Assembly (NCBI GenBank): GCA_030620095.1
Contig: JAUTXW010004477.1
Coordinates: 434,001-498,000 of the forward strand
DNA length: 64,000 bases
Origin: Kuschelorhynchus macadamiae
Lineage: Eukaryota; Arthropoda; Insecta; Coleoptera; Curculionidae
Direction: 5' to 3'
Shown: positions 31,896-43,965 of the stretch, one piece after another
Layout: each line of letters opens with the position of its first letter
How positions within the stretch are numbered: position 1 is the stretch's first letter
Made by a program: the position numbers and the translations under genes
The notes under the pieces: generated by a model
Seen by the model: the letters and a program-made list of their open reading frames with translations, nothing else
Told to the model about the DNA's origin: nothing
Databases searched by the model: none

Positions 31896-32752
31896 TTTTG
31901 CATATTTTTAGACAACAAACCAATTAGTTCATTTTGAAAACGATTACCCAAATAATGAGGCATATGTTGACTTAAAATTTTAGAGTTCTGTATATTATTT
32001 AAATGCTCGATTATAACTGAATCAAATTTAGCAATCGTCTTAACTATTTTAAAAAATTACCATTATTGGGTTCATAAAGTCTTTGGCTTTCTCCTCTGAA
32101 TCCTAAATTTTGACCAGCTAAATATTGCACTATACAAATCAGTCTTTTAATAATTGCAAGCCATCGTTTTTTTTTAAATATCGTATTGTTTCTGTTGTTC
32201 TTTATCAACAGTACAACTTTTATTTCAACGTAATTTTAACTCGTACCATTTTTGAAAGTATTTCAGATGTTCCATATTATTTTTATGACGGGAAATATTG
32301 GCGGACAGGTTTCACCAATTATCCAGTATCAGTAGTATCCAGAGTATCCAGAAATCAATTGATAAAACTTTGAAATTTTTCGCCGTTTGGTAATTTTCTT
32401 ATATATTGGATGAAAATTTTCTTCCTGTTTCTTCTACTGGAAAATCTTCTATAATCTGCACAGCGCCTTCTGTCACAATTAACTCAACTAAATTGTTGCT
32501 TAATAAATTAGACGATGATTTACTTCCCCTTCTCGATTATTGCTCACCGGAGTACACATGTCTGGCTGCTGAATGTCATCAGTCAACATCTCTCGATCAA
32601 GCTCTACATTTGATTGAGACGGTTGTTGAGTAGAGGGGTTTGATTTTAAAAATTTGGATAAAGATCCACTTAGTTTTTCTCGTTGTGTCTCCAGTTCCAT
32701 CCGCTGCTTCTTAAATTGGACTCCAGATAATTTTTTTTTACATCAACTACTC
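31896..32752 (-). pseudogene. hAT-type (TTF zinc finger/ZMYM1-like) transposase, N-terminal half
   Basis: Reading leftward, the start region has LSGVQFKKQRMELETQREKL, then a polar linker (STQQPSQSNVELDREML), VTEGAVQIIEDFP and GRKFSSNI. Further left come WLAIIKRLICIVQYLAGQNL, then FRGESQRLYEPNNGNFLK in another frame, and AKFDSVIIEHLNN and LGNRFQNELI. The order matches hAT elements with a TTF-type zinc finger (GxxxFKKxRxE, LAxxNLxFRG, NxGNFLxLxxxxAxFDPV). The zinc-finger cysteines and the whole catalytic C-terminal half are absent or unrecognisable. Multiple frameshifts. Confidence 0.6.
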
Positions 32753-33487
32753 ATTTCTTTTTCTATAAAGAAATTTCTATAAGACGTGTAACACAAAGAC
32801 TGACTGTGCCTTTTCATTCGCACGAAAAAGACAGAGAGTGGATTGCAGGATCAATTGACAGTTATTTATTCTAATAAAGTCGAAGTCCGAGTTATAATCT
32901 TATACCACGAGTTTACCAACATGGTGCGAATAGACTTATTGCTGCTGTCTCTACATTTAAGAATCAAAAAACTTTTTTTTTTCTTTCACAACGGTTCGAA
33001 AACTATAATATTTTTTATTTTTTTTTGTGGAATTACCATAGAGAATTGTATTTTTTACTGAGCTCTTTAAGAATGTATATCTTATCTTAAAATGTATTTT
33101 ATTACTGAGCTAAATATTACGATAACTACGATATATGAGCTGCTACGGATAAATATTTGGTTGTTTTTAGAACGATATAGGCTTACTGGTTATTGATGCT
33201 ACAATGTTGCATTGACAACAAAAGTGGTTTAATTTTTATAGGACACACATGTATAGTTATATTTCGGCTGAAAATCGCAAATTACCTTTGATAGTTAATT
33301 TACATATTTGGATTTTCTTATTACTTATTATTATTTTTTTTGTTTGTGCATTACCGCACATACTAATTCTATTTTTTATACATTTACAAATGGTTATTTA
33401 GGTATGTTTTTTTTAGTATAATTCAAATAATTTAATTACGTTAACGTTGGTTCAAGCAGTTGTGGGGCATTGATGCTGCAATAAATC

Positions 33488-34775
33488 GTGTTTATGCTTT
33501 GTAACAGGGATAGTAATTTTACGTTCTGTCATATGAACGTGCGATCTTTGTGCTCAAATTTTAATTCTTTTGTTGAGTTCGTAAGTTCGAAGAAATTCGA
33601 CGTCTTGGGTATGTCTGAAACGTGGTTAAATCCCGATATTTCGAGCTCATCATTGTCTGTATCCGGTTTTAAACCGGAGTGGAAGGATAGGGACGGCAGA
33701 GGAGGAGGTGTAGCGTTTTACATAAGAGAAGAATATTCATGTAACTTGATCGACATGCCTCCTTCTACAAATGCCTTAAAACAGTTGTGGGTAACCTTGA
33801 GGATTAACGGTAAAAATATTTGTTTCGTCACCCTTTACCACCCCATGAAAACCTTAGGCAATGTTTAGGTGATCTGGAAACTTCTTTTACTATGATATAT
33901 CCAATACTTGATTTGGTTTTATTTGGTGCTGATTTTAATGTTAATTTTTTTTTGAATAATAATAGTGTTTAATATATGAACAACCTACTATGTATAATCT
34001 TAACCAGATGGTCAAAGCACATACGCGTATAGCCATCAATAGTCTCACACTAACTGATATTATAGTTACGTCATCATTGGAGTTAGTTAGCAATTCTGAA
34101 GTGATTTTTGTAGATGAAATTTCTGATCACAGTCTTGTTTCATGTGATATCATGTAAAAAATCAACCCGTTCAAATAAAGTATAAAACTTATAGGGATTA
34201 TAGAAGCTTTAATTATGAGCTATTCTTAGCTGATTTACGCACTATGAATAACATAGATGAAATGGTAAATTTCTTTAACGAAACCGTTATTAATCTTTTT
34301 TATAAACATGCACCATATAGAACATCTCGAATTGTTAAGCCTCCTGCTCCTTGGATCACTAATAATCTGAAGTTTATGTTGCAGCTAAGAGATAAGGCTT
34401 ACTCAAAATATAAAAAGAACTAAACCGATACTACATTGGCTGAATACAGGCATTTACGTAATTTGGTTACAATAACGGTAAGGAACGAAAAAAAGGCTTT
34501 TCTTACTCATCAGTTTGGTACGAATCCAAGAGAGTTTTGGCGTACGTTAAAATGGCTTAATATTAATTATTCTGGAAAGCCTTCTATTGCTTCTACTGAA
34601 ATTAGTGCTGATGAATATAACGAGTATTTTATTAAAAGTGTGCCCTCTATAAACTTGGATTTAAATAACGAGTTTCTACAAAAGTATTTTAATTCTTCTG
34701 ATATTAATGAATTTGATTTTCTACAGGTAAGCGAAAATAAAGTTAATACTATTGTAGATTCACTTAAGTCAAATT
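33488..34775 (+). pseudogene. LINE ORF2 N-terminal half: AP-type endonuclease and linker
   Basis: The frame 33488-33868 starts with CHMNVRSL and has KFDVLGMSETWLNPDIS and GGGVAFYIREEYS, the apurinic-like endonuclease of jockey/CR1 LINEs (catalytic Glu in SETWL). Later frames carry LFGADFNVN, a degenerate GDFN box, then LTLTDIIVTS and EISDHSLVSCDI with the catalytic Asp-His. The frame 34436-34777 is the linker before RT (FWRTLKWLN). Stops and frameshifts separate the parts. The gene breaks at about 34776, where a foreign insert begins. Confidence 0.75.
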
Positions 34776-34776
34776 G

Positions 34777-34888
34777 ATTGATTTCACCACAAATACGATG
34801 ACCAAGATAGTTGAGATCCGTGACGGCAAGTTGACACTTGTCCGCTGAAACTTTTGGGTTGTGAATTTGAAGACGAGGACCTCAAATG
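34777..34888 (-). mobile_element. Ty3/gypsy RT fragment
   Basis: Minus-strand translation gives NPKVSADKCQLAVTDLNYLG followed by HRI, matching the gypsy RT block NPxKCxF...VxYLGHxI. About 110 bases only, inserted in the LINE together with the adjacent PolB pieces. Confidence 0.55.
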
Positions 34889-35278
34889 TCATTAGTTTCT
34901 GAAAGGAGCGCCTTTAGCACAAATATAAAGGGAAAAATTACTTTACTTCCTGTAAACAAAGAAAGATATATTTCTCTCATCAAATATATAGAAAACACAA
35001 ATGTTTCTTTTAGATTTATCGATTCATTTGGCTTTATGTCAAGTGTTGAAAGATTAGCTTCCTATTTAACAGACGACTGTAAAAAGATTAAAACCCTTAG
35101 CACAAATATAAGGGAAAAAATTACTTTAATTCCTGTAAACAAAGAAAGACATATTTCTTTCACCAAATATATAGAAAACAAAAATGTTTCTTTTAGATTT
35201 ATCGATTCATTTCGCTTTATGTCATCAAGTATTGAAAGATTAGCTTCCTATTTAACAGACGACTATAAAAATTAAACG
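34886..35278 (+). mobile_element. polB: Polinton-type DNA polymerase B exonuclease fragment, tandemly duplicated
   Basis: The 129-codon frame holds two copies of one segment (34916-35098 and 35099-35274, period 183). Each contains ITLIPVNKER, a KYIEN box and FRFIDSF-x-FMSS, followed by ERLASYL. The FRFIDSFRFM...LASYL pattern is typical of the exonuclease region of mobile-element type B DNA polymerases (Polinton/Maverick family). The frame is open through both copies. Why part of a polymerase was duplicated here is unknown; microhomology-driven tandem duplication after insertion is likely. Confidence 0.6.
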
Positions 35279-35368
35279 CGGCGCCATAAGGTTAGAATAT
35301 TCGGCAGGATCAACAATGGTTATGATTCTGGTGGGTTTGAATATGTACAAGCTTTAACGAATTAGTAA

Positions 35369-35408
35369 TCCACACGTGCTGGTTCGATCTCCGCACGTAG
35401 CATAACTT
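35369..35408. repeat. B-box-like tRNA-derived fragment
   Basis: CACACGTGCTGGTTCGATCT followed by CCGCACGTAGC contains GGTTCGATC, close to the pol III B-box GGTTCGANNC. CGTGC and GCACG flank it as a stem. No A-box or acceptor stem was found. Confidence 0.3.
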
Positions 35409-35514
35409 TTGCTGTTGATTATAAATATTTCTAAAAATATATTTCACAGTTTAAAAATAAACAGATAAAATACTTCTATTCAACGAATATCTGTTACGTA
35501 AAAATATCTTACCT

Positions 35515-36599
35515 ATGTCGCAATCCGGTTTCTGTGCTCGACACAATACCACCACTGCCTTACTTAAGGTTAGGGATGACAATTTCAAGGCTATAGGTGA
35601 GGGCAAGAATAGTTGTCTGGTTTTACTTGACTATAGCAAGGCATTTGACACTCTGAATCATTCGCTCCTATATGCTAAACTCAAGTATTTTGGTTTGAAT
35701 ATACCTTCGCTGGAATTGGTAGGGAGCTATTTGAGTGGAAGACGTCAAAGAGGGCGCTGAGTGTTCTGCGTTGCTAACACTTCTGCGTGGCGTACAACAG
35801 GGTAGCATTTTAGATCCCATCAACATGCCGATGAAACCCAGCTGTACCATTCTTTTAATGGGGTAAACATACACTTGGCTGAAGATCAAATTAATTCCGA
35901 CTTAGATTGTATATACAAAATATCAACTGCTCTTGGTCTGGTCCTAAATGAGTTGAAGACTCAATTTCTTCTATTTATTCCACCTAGATCTCGATAGTCA
36001 GATGACCACTTGAATATTAAACTGAAGAAACTAAAGTTATCTTATCTCTCAGGTTTGGAAAACATTCTTCTAATCTATCTTAAAAATGTTACGGGAAATT
36101 AAAATCGCTGTATTGACGTAAAGATTATCTCAGTCAGGACTAGATGTGCGATTCCCTAATTCTATCTTTGGTATCATATTGCGATACATTGTATTGCCCA
36201 GCATTACTGGGCAGGGATAGGGATAGTTTGCAGAAATTACAGAATAATTGTTTAAGATTCTGCTATTATGTTAGAAAATACGATCAGTGTTTCACGCGTT
36301 CAGGATGATTAAATTTGGAAAAACGCTATTTTGTTAGTATGAATAACTTGGTATGTAAAATTAACAAATATCAGCAGCCTCGATACTTATACGATAAGTT
36401 GGTGAAGGGAAGGGATACACATACCCTGGCTCATCATGGTTACTTGTATTCTGTTCTGAGACATAAAACTGCATTATATCAATGTTCATTCTCATATAAC
36501 GCCATAAAATATTGTAATGCATTACCCTTCACAATAAAGCAGTGTGTCAGTGTATCATCGTTCCATAAACAAGTTAAAGAGTTTGTTAAAAATTTGTAA
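35515..36599 (+). pseudogene. LINE ORF2 C-terminal half: RT and thumb
   Basis: The frame 35515-35760 has SGFCARHNTTTALL and LVLLDYSKAFDTLNHSLL (RT domain 3). The active-site region reads HADETQLYHSF in place of the usual YADDTQLY, so the catalytic Asp pair is damaged. The last frame (36315-36599) has the jockey/CR1-like end CNALPFTIKQCVSVSSFHKQ and a stop. It continues the LINE interrupted at 34776; the insert and a deletion removed RT motifs 0-2. Confidence 0.7.
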
Positions 36600-37216
36600 T
36601 CTATACTGAGCACAGGGATCGCGGAAAGATGTAGCATTTAATATTTACAGATGTTTCTCTTTCTTGTGTTGAGTTTGTTTGATTTTTATTTCTTTTTTAT
36701 TAATTTAATTTGTTTTAAATACTTATATGCTTTCACATTCTGTTTCGGATTCGTTTTCTATCTTTCAGGATTCTCTCAAACTTTGTTTAATTAGTGTCTC
36801 TTTTGATTGCTTGCATATCACTTTTAAATTCTTACAAGAACTATGTTTATAATTTTTATTTCTTATTTATAATACTCTTGTTCAACTCTCTATAAAATGG
36901 GTTGTTAGATGAGTAGCGCTGCTGGATCTCGCCACCATATTATACCATTTTTTTGAAGTTGTATGTACAAAATCTAAATAATGGCATTTCTTATTAATAT
37001 ATTATTATTATTATTATTTTTACCACAGGAATCGCAATCGGCTACCGTTAGTATAAATTAGGTATAGTCAAAAGCAGTGTTATCGTGCGGGTCATACGAT
37101 TTATCAACGACAAACTTTTTAAGTTTGTTTTTCTTTTATTAACATATAAATACCAGCAGTTGCAAAAATCTTCGAGCGATGTCACTTCAAAGTCAGACTG
37201 ACAAGTCAGTGACAAA
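36600..37216. other. LINE 3' region and spacer
   Basis: T-rich DNA with TAT/TTA runs near 37000. Probably the untranslated end of the LINE; nothing else seen. Confidence 0.35.
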
Positions 37217-37713
37217 ATGAGTAATAGAAAACAATTTTCAGGTTTTTCGCATCCACAAGTGAAAAAAATGGTATTAAATCTAATAAAATATTACGAAAAT
37301 GAAAATTCACCGACCAATATCCAGGAGATAGTAGCAAAAGCTCTGGGAATCGGTATAAGGACTGTGCAGAAAATTGTGCATGAAAAAAGCATAATTTACT
37401 ACCGAAGAAAATTAAGAAATGTACACGAAAAAAGCCAAAGACAGAAGACTTAAGTGACAATGTAAAAATGGATGTTCGTAATGCAATTTACGATTTATAC
37501 ACATCAAAAACAAATATAACCCTTCAAGTTTTAAAAGAAGCTTTAAAAAATCGAGGCATATTGGAAATTGGACTAAAATCGTTGTCAAAATTAATAAAAA
37601 TGTTGGGTTGTCGACATAAAAAACAATACATATTTAGCGAATTTTCTTATTTAGTCCCTCGGCATTTAATATATAAAATAATATTAAGTGGCTATCTTAA
37701 TAATATTGCGTAA
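37217..37713 (+). pseudogene. Tc1/mariner-type transposase N-terminal helix-turn-helix remnant
   Basis: The frame 37217-37453 starts MSNRKQFSGFSHPQ and holds YENENSPTNIQEIVAKALGI followed by GIRTVQKIVHEK, a helix-turn-helix. A second frame (37468-37713) continues with NAIYDLYTSKTNITLQVLKE and LKSLSKLIKMLGCRHKK, the second DNA-binding part. One frameshift lies between them. The DDE catalytic domain is missing, so this is a truncated insect mariner-like element. Confidence 0.6.
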
Positions 37714-38041
37714 TATAATAAAAAAAACTATTTTCTTTCTCCCTGTATGTTTGCAAATACCCTATCGAGATTTAATAGCTCGATAAAAGAATCACACAAC
37801 ATTTTGGTATTCACTGTGTTTTCTGATTTGAGTCATAATGTTGGCGACCTTTGGACCCGCACGATAAGACCGCATTCGACTATATTAGCAGTCGTCCTAA
37901 AATAGCTATGGCGCGATTTTTTACAGGGAACTATTTTACAAGGAACTATACCAAATCTAACCTAATCACTATGACGTGTTTTTAAAGTCTAAAGTTAATC
38001 TGCATTTTTATTAAAAATAAATTTTATTAAAAAAGAATCTA
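37714..38041. other. AT-rich DNA, nothing recognised
   Basis: No gene or repeat beyond a CCCTGTA word (37741-37747) that resembles mariner/MITE termini elsewhere in the window. Confidence 0.3.
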
Positions 38042-38111
38042 GGCTGCACGGAGAATAGAACCCATTTTGCTCGACTGACAGTCGAAAACCCTGCAACTAG
38101 ACCACGGACTG
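38042..38111 (-). repeat. tRNA-Asp-like SINE head or tRNA pseudogene
   Basis: On the minus strand an A-box-like TGGTCTAGTTG is followed by the stem-loop TTCGA-CTGTCAG-TCGAG. In it a seven-base loop places GTC at the anticodon positions, and a B-box-like GGTTCTATTC comes after. Spacing of about 70 bases fits a tRNA. The acceptor stem does not pair and the D-arm is degenerate, so a SINE head or a tRNA(Asp, GUC) pseudogene is more likely than a functional gene. Confidence 0.5.
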
Positions 38112-39529
38112 ATACACAGAAATTTTAATAAAACTTCTTAATAGTCTGCGAAAATTAATCATTGTATCATGCATTTTAAATAACTCGCCATCAATCCTAT
38201 CTTCGGCTTAAGTAAAAATAACTGTCGATTGATCTAGTGGCCGCCAGCGGCCTTTATATTATTTTCTTTTCTTAGTTTAAACACAATATCTGATATTTAC
38301 CTTGGAACTGCGCTGCTAACGTGTATTATGTGTAGAAATTTACGTTACTATTTCAATTGATACTCGATTTTGTGGATTTGATTATTTTAGTTTTCAATAA
38401 AATACCTAAAATAGCTAAAAAGCAGCTGCAAAAGAATTTAACCGAACATCTCGTTGTCTATCGATCATTCTTTCGATCTGTCCTGTCCTGTCATCTGTCT
38501 CTTGTTCTTCTTTACTTCTTTTTTTCTTTAGGCGCTAGTCAAAATTACTTTAATGAGAGCCGCACACAAGGTTGACTAACAATGATTTGCAGTCAATAAT
38601 ACAGTCAGTAATATTATATTACTTCCGTTAACAATGATTATGCAGTCAATAATACAGTGTATTGGGGGGTTGCATTGGGCGATTTTAATATTATATTGCT
38701 TTATAATACCAAATACTGACTTATTTAAGAAGTTTCACCTCTGACCCGTGTCTGGTGTTGGCTGCACACGTTTCTTTTTTTGTTATTCATCCAAAAAACA
38801 TCGATTTTAGCTAGCCGGCAAATATTGCCGCTGAAAGCTTTGAAGCGCCGACTGCGACGCAAAGTCGATCGACGAGAGAACACACTTAAACTGTTAAAGC
38901 AAACGCATAAAGTGACAATTTAAAATTTGATATATAAAAGTATTCTGTATTTGAAGACCATATAAACCTAAGTATTTGTTCATTCACAAAAAAGTTTATT
39001 ATTACAGCGCCTGCATGCTCGCTAGGAACGACCCTGTTAATTATTAAATATTTAGAACGGAGTATTATAGTTTGACATATTATGTAAAATTGGTAAATGA
39101 TAGAAATGAAAATAATTATAGTTATCCTTTTCTACTATTGGAAATTGGATTGTTATTTGATATTCTGTGCCATACTTTTGATTTCCATTATTCTTTCGAA
39201 AGGTTAGATATTCTCTAATTCTAATTTTATTTCAAATGATAATTTATTATTTATTAAATGTTTAGAGATAGATTCAATTTCAATAAGAAGTAGGTTAGGC
39301 TCGAATATTATATATAACATTTTTGGTTTTCAGTTAAAAACATATATAAAGTTGACCGCGATTTGTTATTTTATCATATGAGCTGTCTGAAATTGAAAGT
39401 CTCGATTAAAAATATAATATTTATAACATTTTTAGAGCCATTAAACTTTTGGTGCTAACTGTATCTATTAAAAACTTTGCATTCCTGCATGCGATCCTAT
39501 GTACGAAATGTATGATTTTCTGGTAATAT
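38112..39529. other. AT-rich DNA, nothing recognised
   Basis: The sequence includes near-duplicate stretches TGCAGTCAATAATACAGT at about 38590 and 38641, but no coding family. Confidence 0.35.
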
Positions 39530-39562
39530 ATCCTATTCTATTCTATTCTATTCATTTAAGAA

Positions 39563-39614
<52 letters not shown>
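39530..39614. repeat. (TTCTA)n followed by (TA)n microsatellite
   Basis: Four TATTC units (39530-39553) precede a TA run (39569-39614). Short pentamer tails like this occur at LINE 3' ends, but no LINE body was recognised here. Confidence 0.8.
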
Positions 39615-39616
<2 letters not shown>

Positions 39617-39899
39617 TATAAGTACAAACAGTTGTGGTACTGCGTTGTGTCCTGCGGACAATGCACGGCATTATATTCGTCGTTAATAAGATTCATAATA
39701 GGATAGGTCAGGCTGATCAGAATAGCCCCGATTTTGATACATATAAATATCATTGGATCAAAATATTGATTTTAGATTCTATTACTAGGGAAATAAAATT
39801 TTGGTTCTGAGCTAAATTGGTTATTAGAATTTTTGTTATTTTCTACATCTTGTAGATGTAATTTAGTTAGTGTCAATTGATTTTGTTTCGGTTAAAATC

Positions 39900-40800
39900 A
39901 AATTAATTATTTATAGGTTAATTAATTTGGCTAGGATTTGCCTGAAATATGGGTGCTTTTGTGTTGGGAAATGATTTGGTCTAAATTGAAATGGTGGCTG
40001 GGTTTGTATTATAGGTATTATAAGTTATTATAATTATTTAATAATACAGTTGGGGGAATAAAATTTGGTTGAACGAAATTGGGAGTTCAGTTATTTTGAT
40101 AACTAATTAGGTTTTGGTATAAATGTACCATTTGTATTACTAGGGGTTACTCTTTGATTTGGGTAAAAATTTTGTGTATTTAATGTACTGCGACTTTGGC
40201 TATAAAGAAAATTGCTTGCTCTATTTCTAGATACATTGCTTTTTCTAAAGATTTGGGGTTTCTCAACCTAACATTATTTTGAAGTGTGTAGTGAAGTTTA
40301 TAGTGAAGTCTTAAAAATGTAAATCTAGATCTTCGTAGTTCTGTATAGTAAAATTAGTAAGCGTGCATCAGCGCATACCAAAACTAGATGTTTTTTTATT
40401 TTTTTTTGAGATGTTAATATAAATAAATCCTGAACTAAACAACCAAAATCTCTTTGATCACCAAAACTTAATTTTAAAGCAGTTTTCATATCTTATCTTG
40501 TATTAAGTTCATGAATTCTAGAATCTATTAAACTTAAAGCTCGACCTGTTAATTTTCTAGTTATAGCATTCATTATAAAATTATTGTGTGCATCGACACC
40601 TTCTTTCTAAAAATTATTTATTAGACTAGTGCAATTATTTATATAAATTTAGAGTGTATGTGGATTAACGTCATACATAGGACTATTATCTATATACAAG
40701 CATAAAAGTTGGTAGTTAACACCTGTGGCATTGCCAACCCTGTATGGTTCAATGGCCCTAGTTTCTATGTGACCCGGAAAACTCTTCATTAAATATTAAA
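39900..40800 (-). pseudogene. gag: Ty3/gypsy-type gag remnant
   Basis: Minus-strand translation gives GVDAHNNFIMNAITRKLTGR, then ALSLIDSRIHELNT and LKLSFGDQRDFGCLVQDLF, matching the capsid part of insect gypsy gags (LxGRAxxxIxxR...LxxxFxDxRxxxxLxxDL). Downstream come Asn/Pro/Phe-rich segments (NTQNFYPNQRVTPSNTNG), as in gag tails. Several in-frame stops are present. No protease or RT follows, so it is a solo gag piece. Confidence 0.6.
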
Positions 40801-41049
40801 ATTAATTTTAGTAGTAAAAGAAACTTGCTCTCTTCAATAATTTGGACGCAAACGAAAATGTTTTGCATTTACTATTAAATAAATTTCCATCGTTCACGCT
40901 TCAACGCGTTCTTTCCTGTATTTTACGTTTTATAGATAATGTTAAAAATTAACAGGAGAAAAAAACTGGACTCGCTTTCCACTATTGAATTTTATGAGGT
41001 TTTGTTGGGGTAATAAAATTTTCCCAACAAACTTATTTTAAAAATGAGA

Positions 41050-41135
41050 TTAATGGCAAAACCCTTTCTAAACCTCTTCGCAAGTTAAATGTTTTTATTG
41101 ACCCTGTGAAGCTTTCTTCCTCGCGTCGCAATAGA
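41050..41135 (+). mobile_element. short BEL/Pao fragment, related to the one at 24.1 kb
   Basis: The DNA AACCTCTTCGCAAGTTAAAT and the following bases match, in inverse orientation, 24119-24160. Translation gives LRKLNVFIDPVK as there. Confidence 0.5.
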
Positions 41136-41789
41136 GACTGAAAGTGTTAGTGACTGCGAAGCCTCCTTTTATACCCCCTTACGGGGTCGAAGTTTATGTC
41201 TGAGCTGAGAAAGTTATTTATTTCCGGATATTGCTACAGTTGCGATTTTTCTGCTTGATTTTTTATGATTTTATATTTGTCGATTATTTTCTTCCATCCT
41301 GTTGGCAGTTTTAATGATTCGTCCCTTTTATTTAAACCATCTTATTTTTTCAATTTTTATGGATTTTTGGGTTATTCTGGTCTTATAATGCTCTAGATGT
41401 TTTTTACTTTTTTATATGAGAATCACTTTACCTATTTGCTTCTTAAATGAATATATTTAGATACCTAAATTACGGAAAAGTGTTTATTTATATTTAAAGA
41501 TTTGGGAACCTGACATAAAAGAACATAATATCACAAAGTTTCATAAATTAAGAAGGCACTCATAATCATATATTTTTGTCTTGACATAATGTTTAAATTA
41601 TCTCCTAATCATTTATTTTTATGTCCAAATATAAATTTTTAAAACATTTTGATGAGCAATTGACCATTGCTTATTGACTGAAATGCATACTGTAATGTTG
41701 CTCTATTAGCTTGATATAAAATTTGTCAAGGCGCCGCGGGCCCCGCGACGTCACTGCAGCAACGCTTTCTCGCGCTAAACTGACGGATA

Positions 41790-42130
41790 TAACTATCCTG
41801 TGTGGTTTATGATTCTTGGGTTTACCCCTCGTACAGTTTTTCACAGTCTTTGCACGGAATGCTATATAATCCGTGGTTTTCTAATTTGAATTTGTCTTTT
41901 GGGTTTCCAATTAGTTTCCCTATGGTTTTTTGTGGCTTGTGTATTATTTGAATATTTTATTTTCTAAGAATTCTTTGAATTCTTTCTGTCGTGCCTTTTA
42001 CATATAATAAGACTACTTGTTGCCTTCTTGGTTCATTTTTGCTATTTGTTGTTCCGAAACTCTGAGCATCAATAGCTTTCTTTTTGGTGCGATTTGTGTA
42101 GCCATTTTTCTTTAAAGCACCAGATATCAT
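41790..42130 (-). pseudogene. Penelope linker/GIY-YIG start in the left inverted arm
   Basis: Minus-strand reading gives NPKDKFKLENHGLYSIPCKD in pieces across frames, followed by CEKLY. This is the beginning of the GIY-YIG domain and parallels the right arm. Confidence 0.5.
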
Positions 42131-42865
42131 ATTAAGTTATTAAAGTATTACCGACAGCTTGAATTTGTGCCGATTAATTATGTGATCTTGCATTTAAATA
42201 TCTGTGATCTGTGATATCGTCTTTTTCAAGAACGATGTATCGTATAATTCAAGAGAGTCAGGACGTAAGAAAAACTGAGAGGTCAGAAAATTAAACTTTC
42301 ATGTGATCTGTTCTTTCCAATTAAATGTCGTGATAGCGATTTACTTCCCCCTTTAACATAGTTGTTTTCCCATTCTAAAACTAAGAAAACTAATACACAT
42401 ACTACGAAATGCTAATAAGCCGCCGAACAGAATCCAATAAGAACATTAAGACTGATAGACTTTCAACAAGTACGACAATTTCCTAAAAAAGTCGAGTCAG
42501 CCACAAGCCTCATCAGTAGATGTCGGTAAAGTATATTGTGCTACAATCTCTCAGAAAGTGAAAAACCCGTATTAAGTAGGGGTTTTAATTTTCCGATATC
42601 TCTAAATAAATCCCTGAAGAGGAAATAGTAGCTGGAGTGTAAATTGTCCTTGACTCATCTGAAGAAACGAAAGCAGAGGAGATTCGGTATGAAGTGGCAA
42701 ACATTTTAAGATCAAGGACACCGCCGGAATAAAACCTAAATGCCATTGAACAGACAAGACAATTATTATAAGGCTGATCGAAGGAATCCGACTAGGTGCC
42801 TAGAAAAAACAACTAGAAATATAATAAAAAGTTCCCAGATAAGCCCTGAAATATAACAAAAAATC

Positions 42866-43965
42866 ATGCTACGGCAAAAGTCGAGCAGGTGTCCTAAACT
42901 TTATGGTTTACCAAAAATACACAACCCAGGGGCGCTCATCAACTCTATTATTAGTACTGTGAATTCGCCGCTACAAAAAATAGAAAATTATCTTGCTGAA
43001 ATTATGCAACCAACTGTCGAAAATGTTGATTCATTTGTAAACAACTCGGTGTTTGAATTATTCCAGATATCGCTCTTGATAAAGACGATATCATAGCGAG
43101 TCTAGATGTCAAGGTATTGTATCCTAGTATTTCGACGAAGCATTGTACAAAATTGCTATGAATGAGGATTTTCCGGCAAATATAATTCAACTCTCGACGC
43201 ATTGCCTTAAAAATACTTCTTTTTTATTTACCGGGCAAATATATAAACACACAGATGGTGCTCCAACGGGATCCTCACTATTACCAGTAATTACGAATTT
43301 ATTTATGATATACTTCGAGAAAGAAGCTGCTGAGGAAGAAGCTTTTGAGAAAGAAGTTATGGATTCGTTATGTGGATGGCATATTTATCATATGGCAATA
43401 TAGTCATACAGAGCTCGAAAATTTCTGACTTACATAAATTAAATGTTTTCCAGAATAAAACTTATTCTAGGGTTAGCGAAAAACAACAAATTTCCATTTT
43501 TAGATGTTCTGGTCACAAAATTGCATAACGGACATTTCGAATACGCCGTGTATAGAAAACCAACACATACCGACAGATATTTACCATGCACAAATTCAAG
43601 CTGTGGCCAATACTCTAATATCTAGATCCGTGCGATTAACTGAAATACAGACGAGACAAAACGAACTAAAAATAATATCTGATACTTTAAAGAAAAATTG
43701 TTACACGCACTATAAAGAAAACTATTAATGCACAGGTTTCCCCCAATAATTATGAACCGGGAAGGCAACAAGTCATCTTACCATATGTAAAACGCACATC
43801 AGACAGAATTGAAAGAATTCTTAGAAAACACAACATACAAATAATACACAAGCCACAAACAACCATAGGTAAAATACTTGGAAACCCAAAAGACAAAATC
43901 AAATTGGAAAACCAGCATTCCGTGCCAGGACTGTGAAAAGGTTTAAGTGAGGCAAACCCAAGAAT
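42866..43965 (+). pseudogene. Penelope-like RT and linker, multiply frameshifted
   Basis: The first frame has CPKLYGLPKIHNPGALINSI and VNSPLQKIENYLAEI. Then ASLDVKVLYPSIS (RT motif A), SFLFTGQIYKHTDGAPTGSS (motif B region), FPFLDVLVTKL and AVYRKPTHTDRYL follow in changing frames, then TSDRIERILRKHNIQIIHKP and GNPKDKIKLEN. The YVDD box is lost: the frame reads LCGWHIYHM there. This is a Penelope-type RT; the nuclease domain is cut off at its first strand near 43930. Confidence 0.7.
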
